From Gleimia hominis (lineage in GTDB: Bacteria > Actinomycetota > Actinomycetes > Actinomycetales > Actinomycetaceae), in NCBI RefSeq assembly GCF_032085515.1, contig NZ_JASXSX010000001.1, positions 1-64,000 of the forward strand: DNA of 64,000 bases, in the 5' to 3' direction. The notes beneath the pieces are model-generated. The model was not told the origin of the DNA. It saw only the letters and a program-made list of their open reading frames with translations, and searched no databases. A program made the translations under genes and the position numbers. The first letter of the stretch is position 1; the number at the start of each line of letters is the position of its first letter. Below, piece after piece: positions 8,962-16,858 of this stretch.

Positions 8962-9894
8962 TTAGTTTCCCATCGCTATGTTTTGTCGGTTAACGATCCA
9001 CCGCGCTCCCGCGTTCACAATCATGGTGATTGCGAACAGGGCCAGGCCGGTTGCAACCAATGCTGCGGTTGTGATCCCGGTTGATTCTGGGAACTGGAGA
9101 GCGATGTTCGCTGCAATCGTTGAGTGTTTACCTGCTTGAAGCAGGTTGAAAGAGTAGCTGGAGCCTACGGAAAGGACCATTACGACCGCCATGGTTTCGC
9201 CAAGTGCTCGCCCTAGGCCAAGCATGGAGGCGGAGGCGATGCCGGACGCTCCCCAGGGGAGTACGGCCATGCGGATCATTTCCCACTTTGTTGCGCCGAG
9301 GGCTAGTGCCGCTTCTTCGTTCAAAGTGGGGGTCTGTAGGAACACTTCGCGGGCTACCGCGGTGATAATCGGAAGAATCATGACCGCGAGGATGATTGTT
9401 GCAGATGCCATTACCCGCCCGGTTGGCGAAACGGGTGGGGCGAACAGGGGGATCCAACCGAAGTAGTCGGATAACCATTCGTAGAACGGCACGAGCCGCG
9501 GAACCAGCCACATCGCACCCCATAGGCCGTAAACGACCGATGGAATTGCTGCGAGCAAATCCACCAGGTATCCCAACACGTTTGCGAGCTTACGGGGTGC
9601 GTAGTGGCTGATGAATAGGGCAATCCCTACAGACACAGGAACGGCAATAACCATTGCTCCCAGCGCGGCGATTACGGTGCCGAAGATCTGCGGTGCGGTG
9701 AAGCGCCACAGGGACACGGTGTCTGCGCTCCCCATGGTGCGCAGGCCCGCGTTCGGGTGCGTCAGTGCCGGCCACGCCTGGATAATCAGGAAGGCCGCGA
9801 CTGCCGCGAGCGTCACCGCGATGAGCGTGGCGCTGGTTTTACTGCCGAGTCGGAAGACGCGATTTCCGGTTGTGCCTGAAGATATTGCAGTCAT
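8962..9894 (-). CDS. pstC: Phosphate ABC transporter permease PstC
   Basis: A 310-residue permease with six membrane helices. The family segments DLLAAIPSVVYGLWG and the EAA loop (NEEAALALGATKWEMI) are clear. ATG 9894 overlaps closely with the pstS stop at 9896, which indicates tight operon organisation. It pairs with PstA to translocate phosphate delivered by PstS. Confidence 0.95.
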   Translation of the reverse strand: MTAISSGTTGNRVFRLGSKTSATLIAVTLAAVAAFLIIQAWPALTHPNAGLRTMGSADTVSLWRFTAPQIFGTVIAALGAMVIAVPVSVGIALFISHYAPRKLANVLGYLVDLLAAIPSVVYGLWGAMWLVPRLVPFYEWLSDYFGWIPLFAPPVSPTGRVMASATIILAVMILPIITAVAREVFLQTPTLNEEAALALGATKWEMIRMAVLPWGASGIASASMLGLGRALGETMAVVMVLSVGSSYSFNLLQAGKHSTIAANIALQFPESTGITTAALVATGLALFAITMIVNAGARWIVNRQNIAMGN

Positions 9895-9895
9895 A

Positions 9896-11020
9896 CTACT
9901 TAGCTTTAATCGCTTCCAAAGACTTCTCTAGTTCCGAACGCAAGGTATCTGAGATTGGTGCAGACCCTGCAGACTTCGCGGCGGCCTCTTGGCCTTCTTT
10001 GGAAATCTGGAAGTTAATGAAGGACTTCACCAGGTCCGCTTCCTTCTGCGGGTACTGCGAGCAGACCACGGAGTAGGACACGAGGATCAGCGGGTATGCC
10101 CCACTGTCTTTTGGCGTGCGGGAGATCTCGAGGGCGTGGTCACCTTCAACCCCGGTGTCCGCCGGTTCTGCGGAGTCCAGAGCTTTCGCAGCGGCCTCAT
10201 TCGAGAACTTCACGAATGAATCGCCTGCCTTGAGCGCTACTGTTCCGAGGTCACCGGCCTGCGAGGCGTCCGCGTACCCGATGGTGCCTTCACCCTGGGT
10301 GACTGCCTGCACCACGCCAGCGGTCTTATCGCCAGACTCCCCGCCTTCCATTGGCCAGGACTTCGACGGGTCATGCGGCCACGCATCTGGCGCAGCCTTG
10401 TGGAGGTAATCCGTGAAGTTCTCGGTGGTACCAGACTTGTCTGCACGGTGAACCGGCGTGATCTTCGTCTTGGGGAGGTCTACGTCCGGGTTTGCTTCTT
10501 TGATGGCCGGGTCGTCCCACTGCGTGATTTCTCCGGAGAAGATCTTCGCGAGAGTCGTGGGGTCGATGTTGAGTTCTTTAATTTCGGGCAGTTTGAAGAT
10601 TACTGCTACCGGGGATACGTATACGGGCAGGTTCATTGCGTCTGCGCCGCAGCGGTCTTTAGCTTTCTTAACTTCGTCGCCCTCCAGGGCCGCGTCGGAG
10701 CCCGCCCACAGCACCTGGCCGTCCGTGAACTGGGTGATGCCCGCACCGGAACCAACCGCGTCGTACGTGACGGTGACGTCGGGGTTCTTCTGCATGTACT
10801 GGGCCATCCAGGCGTTCATTGCCGCTTCTTGAGAAGAGGCACCGGCACCCGCTAGGGAACCGGAGAGGTCACTCTTTTCTTCCTGCGTGGCTTCTGAGCT
10901 GCCTTTGCTTGACGAATCGTCTTTTACTGCGTTGTCGCTGCCGCACCCCGCTAGCATGGTTGAGGTTCCCACTAAACCTAGTAGCGCGAGTCCACTGAAG
11001 AACTTCTTACTCTTCACCAT
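9896..11020 (-). CDS. pstS: Phosphate-binding lipoprotein PstS
   Basis: A 374-residue solute-binding lipoprotein. The signal peptide ends in the lipobox MLAGC (Cys near residue 26), followed by a Ser/Asp-rich tether. The phosphate-binding signatures GAGASSQEAAMNAWM, GSGAGITQF, SDAAL and HRADKSGTTENFTDYL are present. The ATG is preceded by AAGGAGAG. It is the first gene of the pstSCAB operon and has a PHO-box-like repeat about 80 bp upstream, so it is probably induced by phosphate starvation through the divergent PhoR-PhoP pair. Confidence 0.95.
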   Translation of the reverse strand: MVKSKKFFSGLALLGLVGTSTMLAGCGSDNAVKDDSSSKGSSEATQEEKSDLSGSLAGAGASSQEAAMNAWMAQYMQKNPDVTVTYDAVGSGAGITQFTDGQVLWAGSDAALEGDEVKKAKDRCGADAMNLPVYVSPVAVIFKLPEIKELNIDPTTLAKIFSGEITQWDDPAIKEANPDVDLPKTKITPVHRADKSGTTENFTDYLHKAAPDAWPHDPSKSWPMEGGESGDKTAGVVQAVTQGEGTIGYADASQAGDLGTVALKAGDSFVKFSNEAAAKALDSAEPADTGVEGDHALEISRTPKDSGAYPLILVSYSVVCSQYPQKEADLVKSFINFQISKEGQEAAAKSAGSAPISDTLRSELEKSLEAIKAK

Positions 11021-11096
11021 CTCTCCTTCACAAGATCGTGCGCTTACGCATACGCTTTTAACCTAAGGCGCTAACCCAACGAGCATGCGTACAGGT

Positions 11097-11118
11097 GGTT
11101 AACAAAGGGTTAACAACC
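11097..11118 (-). promoter_or_regulatory. PHO-box-like 11-bp direct repeat upstream of pstS
   Basis: On the minus strand, two copies of GTTAACC occur with an 11-bp period (11114-11108 and 11103-11097), pointing toward pstS. Streptomyces and mycobacterial PhoP/RegX3 sites are direct repeats of GTTCACC-type heptamers with 11-bp spacing, so the match in form and location is good. The box lies between pstS and the divergent phoR gene and could control both. Confidence 0.75.
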
Positions 11119-11194
11119 CCAGAAATCTTGGTCCTAACTGCCGATTTCGCGATGCTCATGCAGAAAACTGTGTTCGACGCGATACAGTAATAGT

Positions 11195-12463
11195 GTGGAA
11201 GGCTTAACTTTAACTATCGCAGCAACAATCGCGGGGCTAGGTGTACTCGTAGGCCTGGGGGCCGCCACAGCCTTCTACCGTTCTGAAAGACATTTTCGCG
11301 CCACCCCCACAGCCGATACTGCGCCCACAGAAGTTGCGGGGATTAATCCTGAGGTCCTGTCGGTTCTCGAAACCATTGAAGCCATGTCCATTATTGTGGG
11401 CCCGCGCGGCCATATTCTGCGGGCGGATGCGCGGGCGTACACCTTCGGATTGGCAACTGGCGATGACCTTACGGACCAGCGGCTACTAAAGATTGTGGAG
11501 CAGGTTCGCCGCACCGGGATTGCACAGGAACACGAGGTTACGTTCACTCCGATTGTGAGCCCCCAGGTGCGCATGTTCTTTCTAGTCACCGTTGCAGCAC
11601 TGCACGGTGGAAAAATCCTCATAATGGCAAAAGACCTTACGAAGGAACGTCGGATCGAAGCTATGCGCACGGACTTCACCGCAAATGTCTCTCACGAACT
11701 GAAAACGCCGGTGGGGGCATTGCAGCTGCTGGCGGAAACGATTTACGCGCACGCCGACGACCCGCAAGCGGTGCAGACCTTCGCGCCGAAAATGATTACG
11801 GAAGCGAACCGGCTCACCAGTTTGGTGTCTGACATTGTGATGCTTTCAAAACTGCAGGAAGTGGACGTACTGACCCACGCGGAACCGACGCATCTTGACC
11901 AGGTGGTAGCGGATGCGCTCGAAACGCATCGCACGGCCGCTAAACAGCGCGACATTGACCTGCAGGTGGATGTCAGCGATCACCCACTGGTGTGGGCGGT
12001 GCCGGAACTATTGACTACCGCGGTGCGCAACCTGATTGATAACGCGATTAGGTACTCGCCGGAGCACACGACCGTCACGATCCGCACCGGTACCCGCAGC
12101 GAAGTGGGGGTTGTGAGTGTTGCAGATGAGGGCATGGGGATCTCCCAAGCAGACTGTGAACGCATTTTTGAACGCTTCTACCGCGTAGATAAGGGCCGGT
12201 CCAGATCCACCGGAGGCACCGGGCTGGGCCTGTCCATTGTGAAACACACGATGCGCGACCACGGTGGGCGCGTGCGTGTGAAGAGCGCGCCCGGTGAAGG
12301 TTCCACGTTTACGCTCGAACTACCACTCGCGCACGTGCGCAGCGGAGCGGAAACCACCGCGTCTGCCACGCATATAGATAATGCGCCTGAGGACACTCGC
12401 CACCTCGAAAGCGCCCAGGTTCCCGCTACCGCTGGTTCACCACGGGTTAGGGAGGCGCTGTGA
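11195..12463 (+). CDS. phoR: Phosphate sensor histidine kinase, SenX3/PhoR type
   Basis: A 422-residue HPK with a single N-terminal transmembrane helix (about 5-27), a PAS-like domain (about 55-150), and a HisKA domain with H167 in FTANVSHELKTPV. The ATPase domain has the N box NLIDNAIRYSP, G1 DEGMGIS and G2 GGTGLGLSIVKH. One membrane segment and an internal PAS domain are typical of SenX3, which senses phosphate through the Pst complex. The start is GTG 11195. Its TGA overlaps the GTG of the regulator gene by 4 bp. Location next to pst makes the phosphate role likely. Confidence 0.9.
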   Translation: MEGLTLTIAATIAGLGVLVGLGAATAFYRSERHFRATPTADTAPTEVAGINPEVLSVLETIEAMSIIVGPRGHILRADARAYTFGLATGDDLTDQRLLKIVEQVRRTGIAQEHEVTFTPIVSPQVRMFFLVTVAALHGGKILIMAKDLTKERRIEAMRTDFTANVSHELKTPVGALQLLAETIYAHADDPQAVQTFAPKMITEANRLTSLVSDIVMLSKLQEVDVLTHAEPTHLDQVVADALETHRTAAKQRDIDLQVDVSDHPLVWAVPELLTTAVRNLIDNAIRYSPEHTTVTIRTGTRSEVGVVSVADEGMGISQADCERIFERFYRVDKGRSRSTGGTGLGLSIVKHTMRDHGGRVRVKSAPGEGSTFTLELPLAHVRSGAETTASATHIDNAPEDTRHLESAQVPATAGSPRVREAL

Positions 12464-13146
12464 GCACAATAGTTGTGGTGGAAGATGAGGATTCGCTGCG
12501 CACTCCCCTGGCGTTTAACCTGCGTAAAGACGGTTATGACGTAGTCGAGTTCGCTACCGGGCTTGAGGCCCTCGCGTTGCTCGAAAAGAGCGAACCCGCC
12601 CTAGTGCTGTTAGACCTCATGCTGCCCGACATTTCAGGTACGGAAGTGTGCCGCCGGCTGCGCAAGTTCTCTAACGTGCCCGTGATAATGGTGACCGCTA
12701 AAACGGAAGTGGTGGACCGCGTGGTGGGCCTAGAAATTGGGGCTGATGACTACGTAACGAAACCATATTCATATCGCGAGCTTCTAGCTCGAATCCGCGC
12801 GCTCCTACGCCGAAATACTGCGAGCGCCACCCAAGAAAGCGCCGACGAAGTGCTGGAAGCCCCGGGGATACAAATGTTCGTGGACCGCCACGAAGTGATC
12901 ATCCACGGGGAAAGCACGCACTTACCACTGCGAGAGTTTGAGCTTCTAGAACTATTCTTACGGAACGCAAACCGCGTGCTGACGCGCTCACAAATACTGT
13001 CCCTAGTGTGGGGTTCGGATTACATGGCGGATTCGAAAACGCTGGACGTGCACATCCGCCGCTTGCGTGCGCGGATTGAAGCAGATTCCAAACACCCGAA
13101 AATACTTAAAACAGTGCGCGGACTCGGCTACCGGCTAGTAACCTAA
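12460..13146 (+). CDS. phoP: Phosphate response regulator, RegX3/PhoP type
   Basis: An OmpR-family regulator of 228 residues. The receiver has acidic pocket residues EDE (8-10), phospho-acceptor D52 in LLDLMLPD, T79 and K101 in TKPYS. The C-terminal winged helix (about 130-228) contains LPLREFELLELFLRN and the recognition region DVHIRRLRARIE. The start GTG overlaps the kinase stop. It probably binds the GTTAACC repeats between pstS and phoR. Confidence 0.9.
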   Translation: MSTIVVVEDEDSLRTPLAFNLRKDGYDVVEFATGLEALALLEKSEPALVLLDLMLPDISGTEVCRRLRKFSNVPVIMVTAKTEVVDRVVGLEIGADDYVTKPYSYRELLARIRALLRRNTASATQESADEVLEAPGIQMFVDRHEVIIHGESTHLPLREFELLELFLRNANRVLTRSQILSLVWGSDYMADSKTLDVHIRRLRARIEADSKHPKILKTVRGLGYRLVT

Positions 13147-13224
13147 CTCGCACTTGAAGCGCTGCTCAGTGTGCAAACTGCCGACTAGTAACTAGCGTTA
13201 GCAATGTCGCCCCAAAGTCACTCT

Positions 13225-13275
13225 GCTAGCTATCCCGCAGGGCTTAAAGCCACGCGGCTAGCTTCCCCGCAGGGC
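13225..13275. repeat. Duplicated 19-bp end of the Nudix gene
   Basis: GCTAGCTATCCCGCAGGGC (13225-13243) and GCTAGCTTCCCCGCAGGGC (13257-13275) differ at two positions and are spaced 32 bp. The second copy covers the stop codon and last codons of the Nudix gene; the first lies just downstream of it. Confidence 0.75.
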
Positions 13276-14268
13276 CCGGTGGTACGACACGTCAATCAGC
13301 TGCGCTTGCCCATCGGGGTACCCAATGTGCGCCACTAGCAGCTGCCCAGACCTCAAGAAAGGTTCCTTAACCGGTACTTTCCGCATCATCGAATGCGGCG
13401 CGATCTCCCGGATCGGCTTCAACAAACCCGCCAGTGCCCGCCGCGGCGCACACACCACCAGTGGTGAACCGGGGGTACCCAGCAGTTTGCGCATCACCGC
13501 TTCTCCCTCACCGGCTTCTAATTCGTCCGCAACAGGCAACGACAACCCAGCTGTGTGCGCATACGGAAGCAACGTCTCTTGACACGCCCGCCGCGGTGCC
13601 GAAAGTGCACGCCGCACCCCAAAGCTCGACAGCATATCCACAAACTGGCGAGACTGCGCCACCCCCAGTCTGGACAGTTGCCGCTCCGACGCCGGCACTT
13701 CCCGCGACGCTTCCAAAGAACCCTGGCGAGCTAAAATAACCGTCATCGTCCGCAGCGTCCCCGCCTGCGCCTTGGCGATCACATCAGTCAGCAACCGTCG
13801 GTCGCCACGCCGCGTCAACATAGACCGGGCCTGCTCCGCAGCTACCCACCGGCTTTCATCAATTTCGCTTGAGGGCGCCGGGGTCACCGGAAGGCGCGTG
13901 CGCAACACCCCGGGGTGCTCCGTGCTGGTACCCACCCAGTAGTACACTTCTTTCGTTTGCCCAGATCCAAGCCGGTAGCGTTGCGTCAACAGTGGGGCCG
14001 CTAAATCTACCGGCACCCCCGTTTCTTCTTCCACTTCCCGAACGCCCGCAACTGGAAGCGTCTCATCTAAATCACTTTTACCTTTTGGCCACGACCAGTC
14101 GTCGTACCGCGGTCTATGTACCAACAGTACCTGCAGATCTTGAGGGGACACGCGCACCCCCAGTTTCAGATCACTCGGCGAAAGAGCGGTATCTCGCACA
14201 CGCCAAACAATGGCGCCAGCCGAGCGGATAATACGGCTCGGCACTGGTGCGGGACGAGCATGAGACAC
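13258..14268 (-). CDS. MutT1-like Nudix hydrolase with degenerate histidine-phosphatase domain
   Basis: About 336 residues. The N-terminal Nudix domain carries the box GKSDLDETLPVAGVREVEEE.. at 63-85 with intact REVEEETG. In mycobacterial MutT1 this domain is followed by a histidine-phosphatase domain whose first motif is RHx. Here the second domain (about 174-336) is recognisable, but the motif is RQG (181-183) and the late VVCxHR motif is VVCAPRR (271-277). Both catalytic His residues are therefore missing. The protein may hydrolyse 8-oxo-dGTP or diadenosine polyphosphates by the Nudix part only. GTG 14268 is the likeliest start; about 19 further codons upstream are open. Confidence 0.85.
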   Translation of the reverse strand: MSHARPAPVPSRIIRSAGAIVWRVRDTALSPSDLKLGVRVSPQDLQVLLVHRPRYDDWSWPKGKSDLDETLPVAGVREVEEETGVPVDLAAPLLTQRYRLGSGQTKEVYYWVGTSTEHPGVLRTRLPVTPAPSSEIDESRWVAAEQARSMLTRRGDRRLLTDVIAKAQAGTLRTMTVILARQGSLEASREVPASERQLSRLGVAQSRQFVDMLSSFGVRRALSAPRRACQETLLPYAHTAGLSLPVADELEAGEGEAVMRKLLGTPGSPLVVCAPRRALAGLLKPIREIAPHSMMRKVPVKEPFLRSGQLLVAHIGYPDGQAQLIDVSYHRALRGS

Positions 14269-14401
14269 AGTGCAACACTTCTTTAGGTCACGACCCCAAC
14301 GCCACCTGAAGTATCGGTGGCGCACTACTACGATTTAGGGTCTGGCGGATAAGGACATAACTAAAATTGATTCTACAGGGTTTATCCGCCGTTCGTTTAG
14401 C

Positions 14402-14490
14402 AGCACAAATGCAGGCCGTTTGGCAGAGCAAACACAGTTAGCTCACCAGCGCAAACAGCGCTCGCCCAGAGGTGCAAACACTGTTCTTTT
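14402..14490. repeat. Degenerate 23-bp tandem repeat (about four units)
   Basis: GCAAACA occurs at 14428, 14451 and 14474, exactly 23 bp apart, and a degenerate fourth copy lies at 14405. The array sits in the gap just downstream of the stop of the 14530-15168 gene. Confidence 0.65.
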
Positions 14491-14529
14491 TGCAGCCTAA
14501 ACCCGGGCGTGCTGGTACGCCCCTCTTGT

Positions 14530-15168
14530 TTACACGAGCCGCCCCACTTGAGCGCGGTCCGCTGCTGTGTCTAAATCGTTTGCAGTTTCCACGAGGGCCC
14601 GGGCACGCCTTGTCACCATTGTTGCTAAGCGGTCGCGGTCACTGCGGATCCAGGTGGACCCGAATGTTGCCCCAGAGGCGAGGATCCTGCACACGAGCGC
14701 GCAGTCGCGCAACAGTCCAGTTAAATCGCCAAATGGGCGGCCAGACATTAGGTTACTTGCCCTCTCCATCACTTCTGATAGGGACGGCACTGCCGCGATG
14801 GATTCTTGGTCGTCAATACCTGCCGTGTAGGGAGCACGCACGCCCTCATCGAATCTCTCCGCTACTTTCAACGGGTCGCGCCGGTACCATTCCGTCAGCA
14901 GATATATGCGCCAGAACGCGCCAGGAAGGGTGAAAGCGGGGCTGCGTTCCCAAAGGTCCGCGACAATATCCACTCCCTCACGATTAATGGCATCCACCAG
15001 GCGGTTAACCGCATCGGGCCCGAACTCCTCATCCGCTAACCCCAAGAGCGCGCGGGCAGACGTGTTCGCCACCAGCGCGGTCGCTGCCGGATCGTCGTCT
15101 CCTTGAATGTTCTCTGCCTCTTCAATGCTGAGCATCGCTGGGCGGCGTGGTTTACGGTTTTCAGCCAT
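14530..15168 (-). CDS. Conserved Actinobacterial protein of unknown function
   Basis: A 212-residue soluble, mostly helical protein with no membrane segment. I do not recognise a named domain. The segment EFGPDAVNRLVDAINREGVD followed by WERSPAFTLPGAFWRIYLLTEW looks strongly conserved and is familiar from Actinobacterial hypothetical proteins. The start ATG 15168 has GGAGGG 8 nt upstream; a TTG at 15174 would be too close to that site. It is flanked on both sides by repeat-filled intergenic DNA and has no operon partner, so context gives no hint of function. Confidence 0.7.
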   Translation of the reverse strand: MAENRKPRRPAMLSIEEAENIQGDDDPAATALVANTSARALLGLADEEFGPDAVNRLVDAINREGVDIVADLWERSPAFTLPGAFWRIYLLTEWYRRDPLKVAERFDEGVRAPYTAGIDDQESIAAVPSLSEVMERASNLMSGRPFGDLTGLLRDCALVCRILASGATFGSTWIRSDRDRLATMVTRRARALVETANDLDTAADRAQVGRLV

Positions 15169-15204
15169 AGTCAAATCCCTCCAACCCTCATTATCCTAAA
15201 CCAC

Positions 15205-15360
15205 GTTTACCACACGTTTTATGCGCAGGTTACGCGCGCACGTTCCGTGGGTTATGGCCACATGTTTTGTCCGCGGTTAGGACCAGTTGCCTTGTCTGCC
15301 GCTTACGACCACACGTTCTACTGCGAGTTACGAACAGTTGTTTTAGCCGAGGTTAGGACT
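15205..15360. repeat. Degenerate 25-bp tandem array (about seven units)
   Basis: Units of 23-26 bp begin GTTA or CTTA at about 15205, 15229, 15251, 15276, 15302, 15327 and 15352 and share a pattern near GTTAnGnnCACnnGTT. The last unit covers the stop codon of the next gene (stop at 15353-15355). Units are contiguous, without unique spacers, so this is not a CRISPR array. Confidence 0.7.
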
Positions 15361-16603
15361 GGAGAATTTCTTTAGCTGCCGTGATGAGGCTCTTGGGGTC
15401 GCGTTTCATTCGGCCATTCACGAACGCCATGCCGACGCGTGTGCGCGCCCCTGGGACCAACCGGGACCATCCCCGCCCCGTGGGCCACAAGCCACCGTGC
15501 GCCGCGAGGCCAGTCCACTGATCCAGCCCGGTGCCGAAACTCACCGCGTAAGTAATGAACGCGGCAGACAACCTCGCTGCAGTCTGTGGCTTGGCCGGGT
15601 AGATCCCCACACTGGGGCCGCCAGCGAGGGTGTCTTTAATGAGGTCGCTCACCAGCACAGAATCGGTGTTCGAAATAGGAAGAACCGGGGCAACCACAGT
15701 TGTGCGCTCACCTGCTTCAGCGGCCCGCCACCGTTCAATCCGTTTAGCACCCAAATAGTTAGGTCCCTGAGTAGCCAAAGCCGCGTCCATGATCTGCCCC
15801 TCACACAAGTACACGTCGGTGGGGGTACCTGAGAACGCGAGGATAGTATCGGGCCGATCGCGCAGCACGAGGTTCTGCACCAGGTCAGCTCCCATCGCGG
15901 CATGCAGGTGAGCACGCCCAGGTGCATACAGGGCGCTTGCGATAACTAGTCGGCCCGGCAACTGGCGAATATACCCGGCGAGCTGCGCTGGGGTGCGGGT
16001 AACGTCCGCGATTTCATCCGGAACAATGTGCAACTGCCCCGCACCGCCGCGGCATGCTTCCACCAGTGATTCCAACCGTTTCGAGCCAGAACGCACCACC
16101 GCGTGCACGTGAGCGCCCGCCCGCACCAGTGGAACAGTGGGCGCTACCTGCCCAGCTCCGCCGAGCACAACCACGGTGTGTCCCTCAAGCGGCCAAACCT
16201 GTGGGTGCGCACTGACCTTATCTAAAGCAGCAATCGCTGCATTCGTCATCACTCGGGTAGCGGCGTCGTGGGACAGGCGCGGCGCTGGGTCTCGGGGTTC
16301 ACCTTGCCCACCCACAGTACAGGTGGGCTGTGCGGAAACCTCTTTTGCCGTCACGTCGCGAAGCAGTGTGCCATCTGGGGTTTGAGTTGTGTTGTACAGC
16401 CTGTCAAGCGCCGCCCGGGCCATTGGGACGGCTCGTTCAGCTTCTAACCCCGTGAGGTCCCGGAACACCTCCAAGTAGCTTTCCCGCCACGTGGGATCCC
16501 CCACTTCCACGAGGTCGGGTGAGTCCGCAGCGTGCGCAGCCGCGTTAATGGCTTGCTGCAGCGCACGCGTGCCACTGCCTTTACCTAAAACCCAAGGTTG
16601 CAT
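15353..16603 (-). CDS. Putative NAD(P)-binding Rossmann-fold protein, unknown substrate
   Basis: A 416-residue soluble protein. A Rossmann motif HTVVVLGGAGQVAPTVPLVRAGAHVHAVVRS lies around residues 167-197, and a following strand-helix pattern (LVIASALYAPGRAHLHAAM) fits a short-chain or saccharopine-dehydrogenase-like fold. The N-terminal 120 residues include a WRESYLEVFRDLTG segment that I do not recognise. ATG 16603 is preceded by AAGGGAAATGGG. It could be a reductase acting on a lipid or polyketide-like thioester, but nothing in the sequence decides this. The gene stands alone between repeat DNA and ybdD. Confidence 0.55.
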   Translation of the reverse strand: MQPWVLGKGSGTRALQQAINAAAHAADSPDLVEVGDPTWRESYLEVFRDLTGLEAERAVPMARAALDRLYNTTQTPDGTLLRDVTAKEVSAQPTCTVGGQGEPRDPAPRLSHDAATRVMTNAAIAALDKVSAHPQVWPLEGHTVVVLGGAGQVAPTVPLVRAGAHVHAVVRSGSKRLESLVEACRGGAGQLHIVPDEIADVTRTPAQLAGYIRQLPGRLVIASALYAPGRAHLHAAMGADLVQNLVLRDRPDTILAFSGTPTDVYLCEGQIMDAALATQGPNYLGAKRIERWRAAEAGERTTVVAPVLPISNTDSVLVSDLIKDTLAGGPSVGIYPAKPQTAARLSAAFITYAVSFGTGLDQWTGLAAHGGLWPTGRGWSRLVPGARTRVGMAFVNGRMKRDPKSLITAAKEILQS

Positions 16604-16642
16604 CCCATTTCCCTTCCGACTGCTACTACTTCTATTACGAGC

Positions 16643-16858
16643 CTAGCAACAGCCGGTTGAAACATTCTGCTCTTCGAACTGGGCGCGGTCGCGCCAAAAC
16701 TGGCGTTCACTCATCGGCGCGTGCCCCGGGTGTTCCCGCGCATGCCGCTCCACGTACCGGTCGTAAGCGGATTCACCCGTGAAGTCACGCCACAGCCTTT
16801 TCCCAGTTCGATACGCCTCGTCCAGCCGCGCCAGCAGCCCCAAGCTAGTGGTGCTCAT
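16643..16858 (-). CDS. ybdD: YbdD/YjiX family small protein
   Basis: A 71-residue protein with the DUF466 pattern: RDFTGESAYDRYVERHAREHPGHAPMSERQFWRDR, ending in a Cys pair. YbdD/YjiX proteins are encoded directly after CstA/BtsT-type transporters and are reported to be needed for their activity. ATG 16858 lies within the last codons of cstA (stop at 16845), a 14-bp overlap, so translation is coupled. Confidence 0.9.
   Translation of the reverse strand: MSTTSLGLLARLDEAYRTGKRLWRDFTGESAYDRYVERHAREHPGHAPMSERQFWRDRAQFEEQNVSTGCC

Noticed and set aside
15205..15360. CRISPR-like array of regular units
   Set aside because: The units are contiguous and degenerate, there are no unique spacers and no cas genes nearby.
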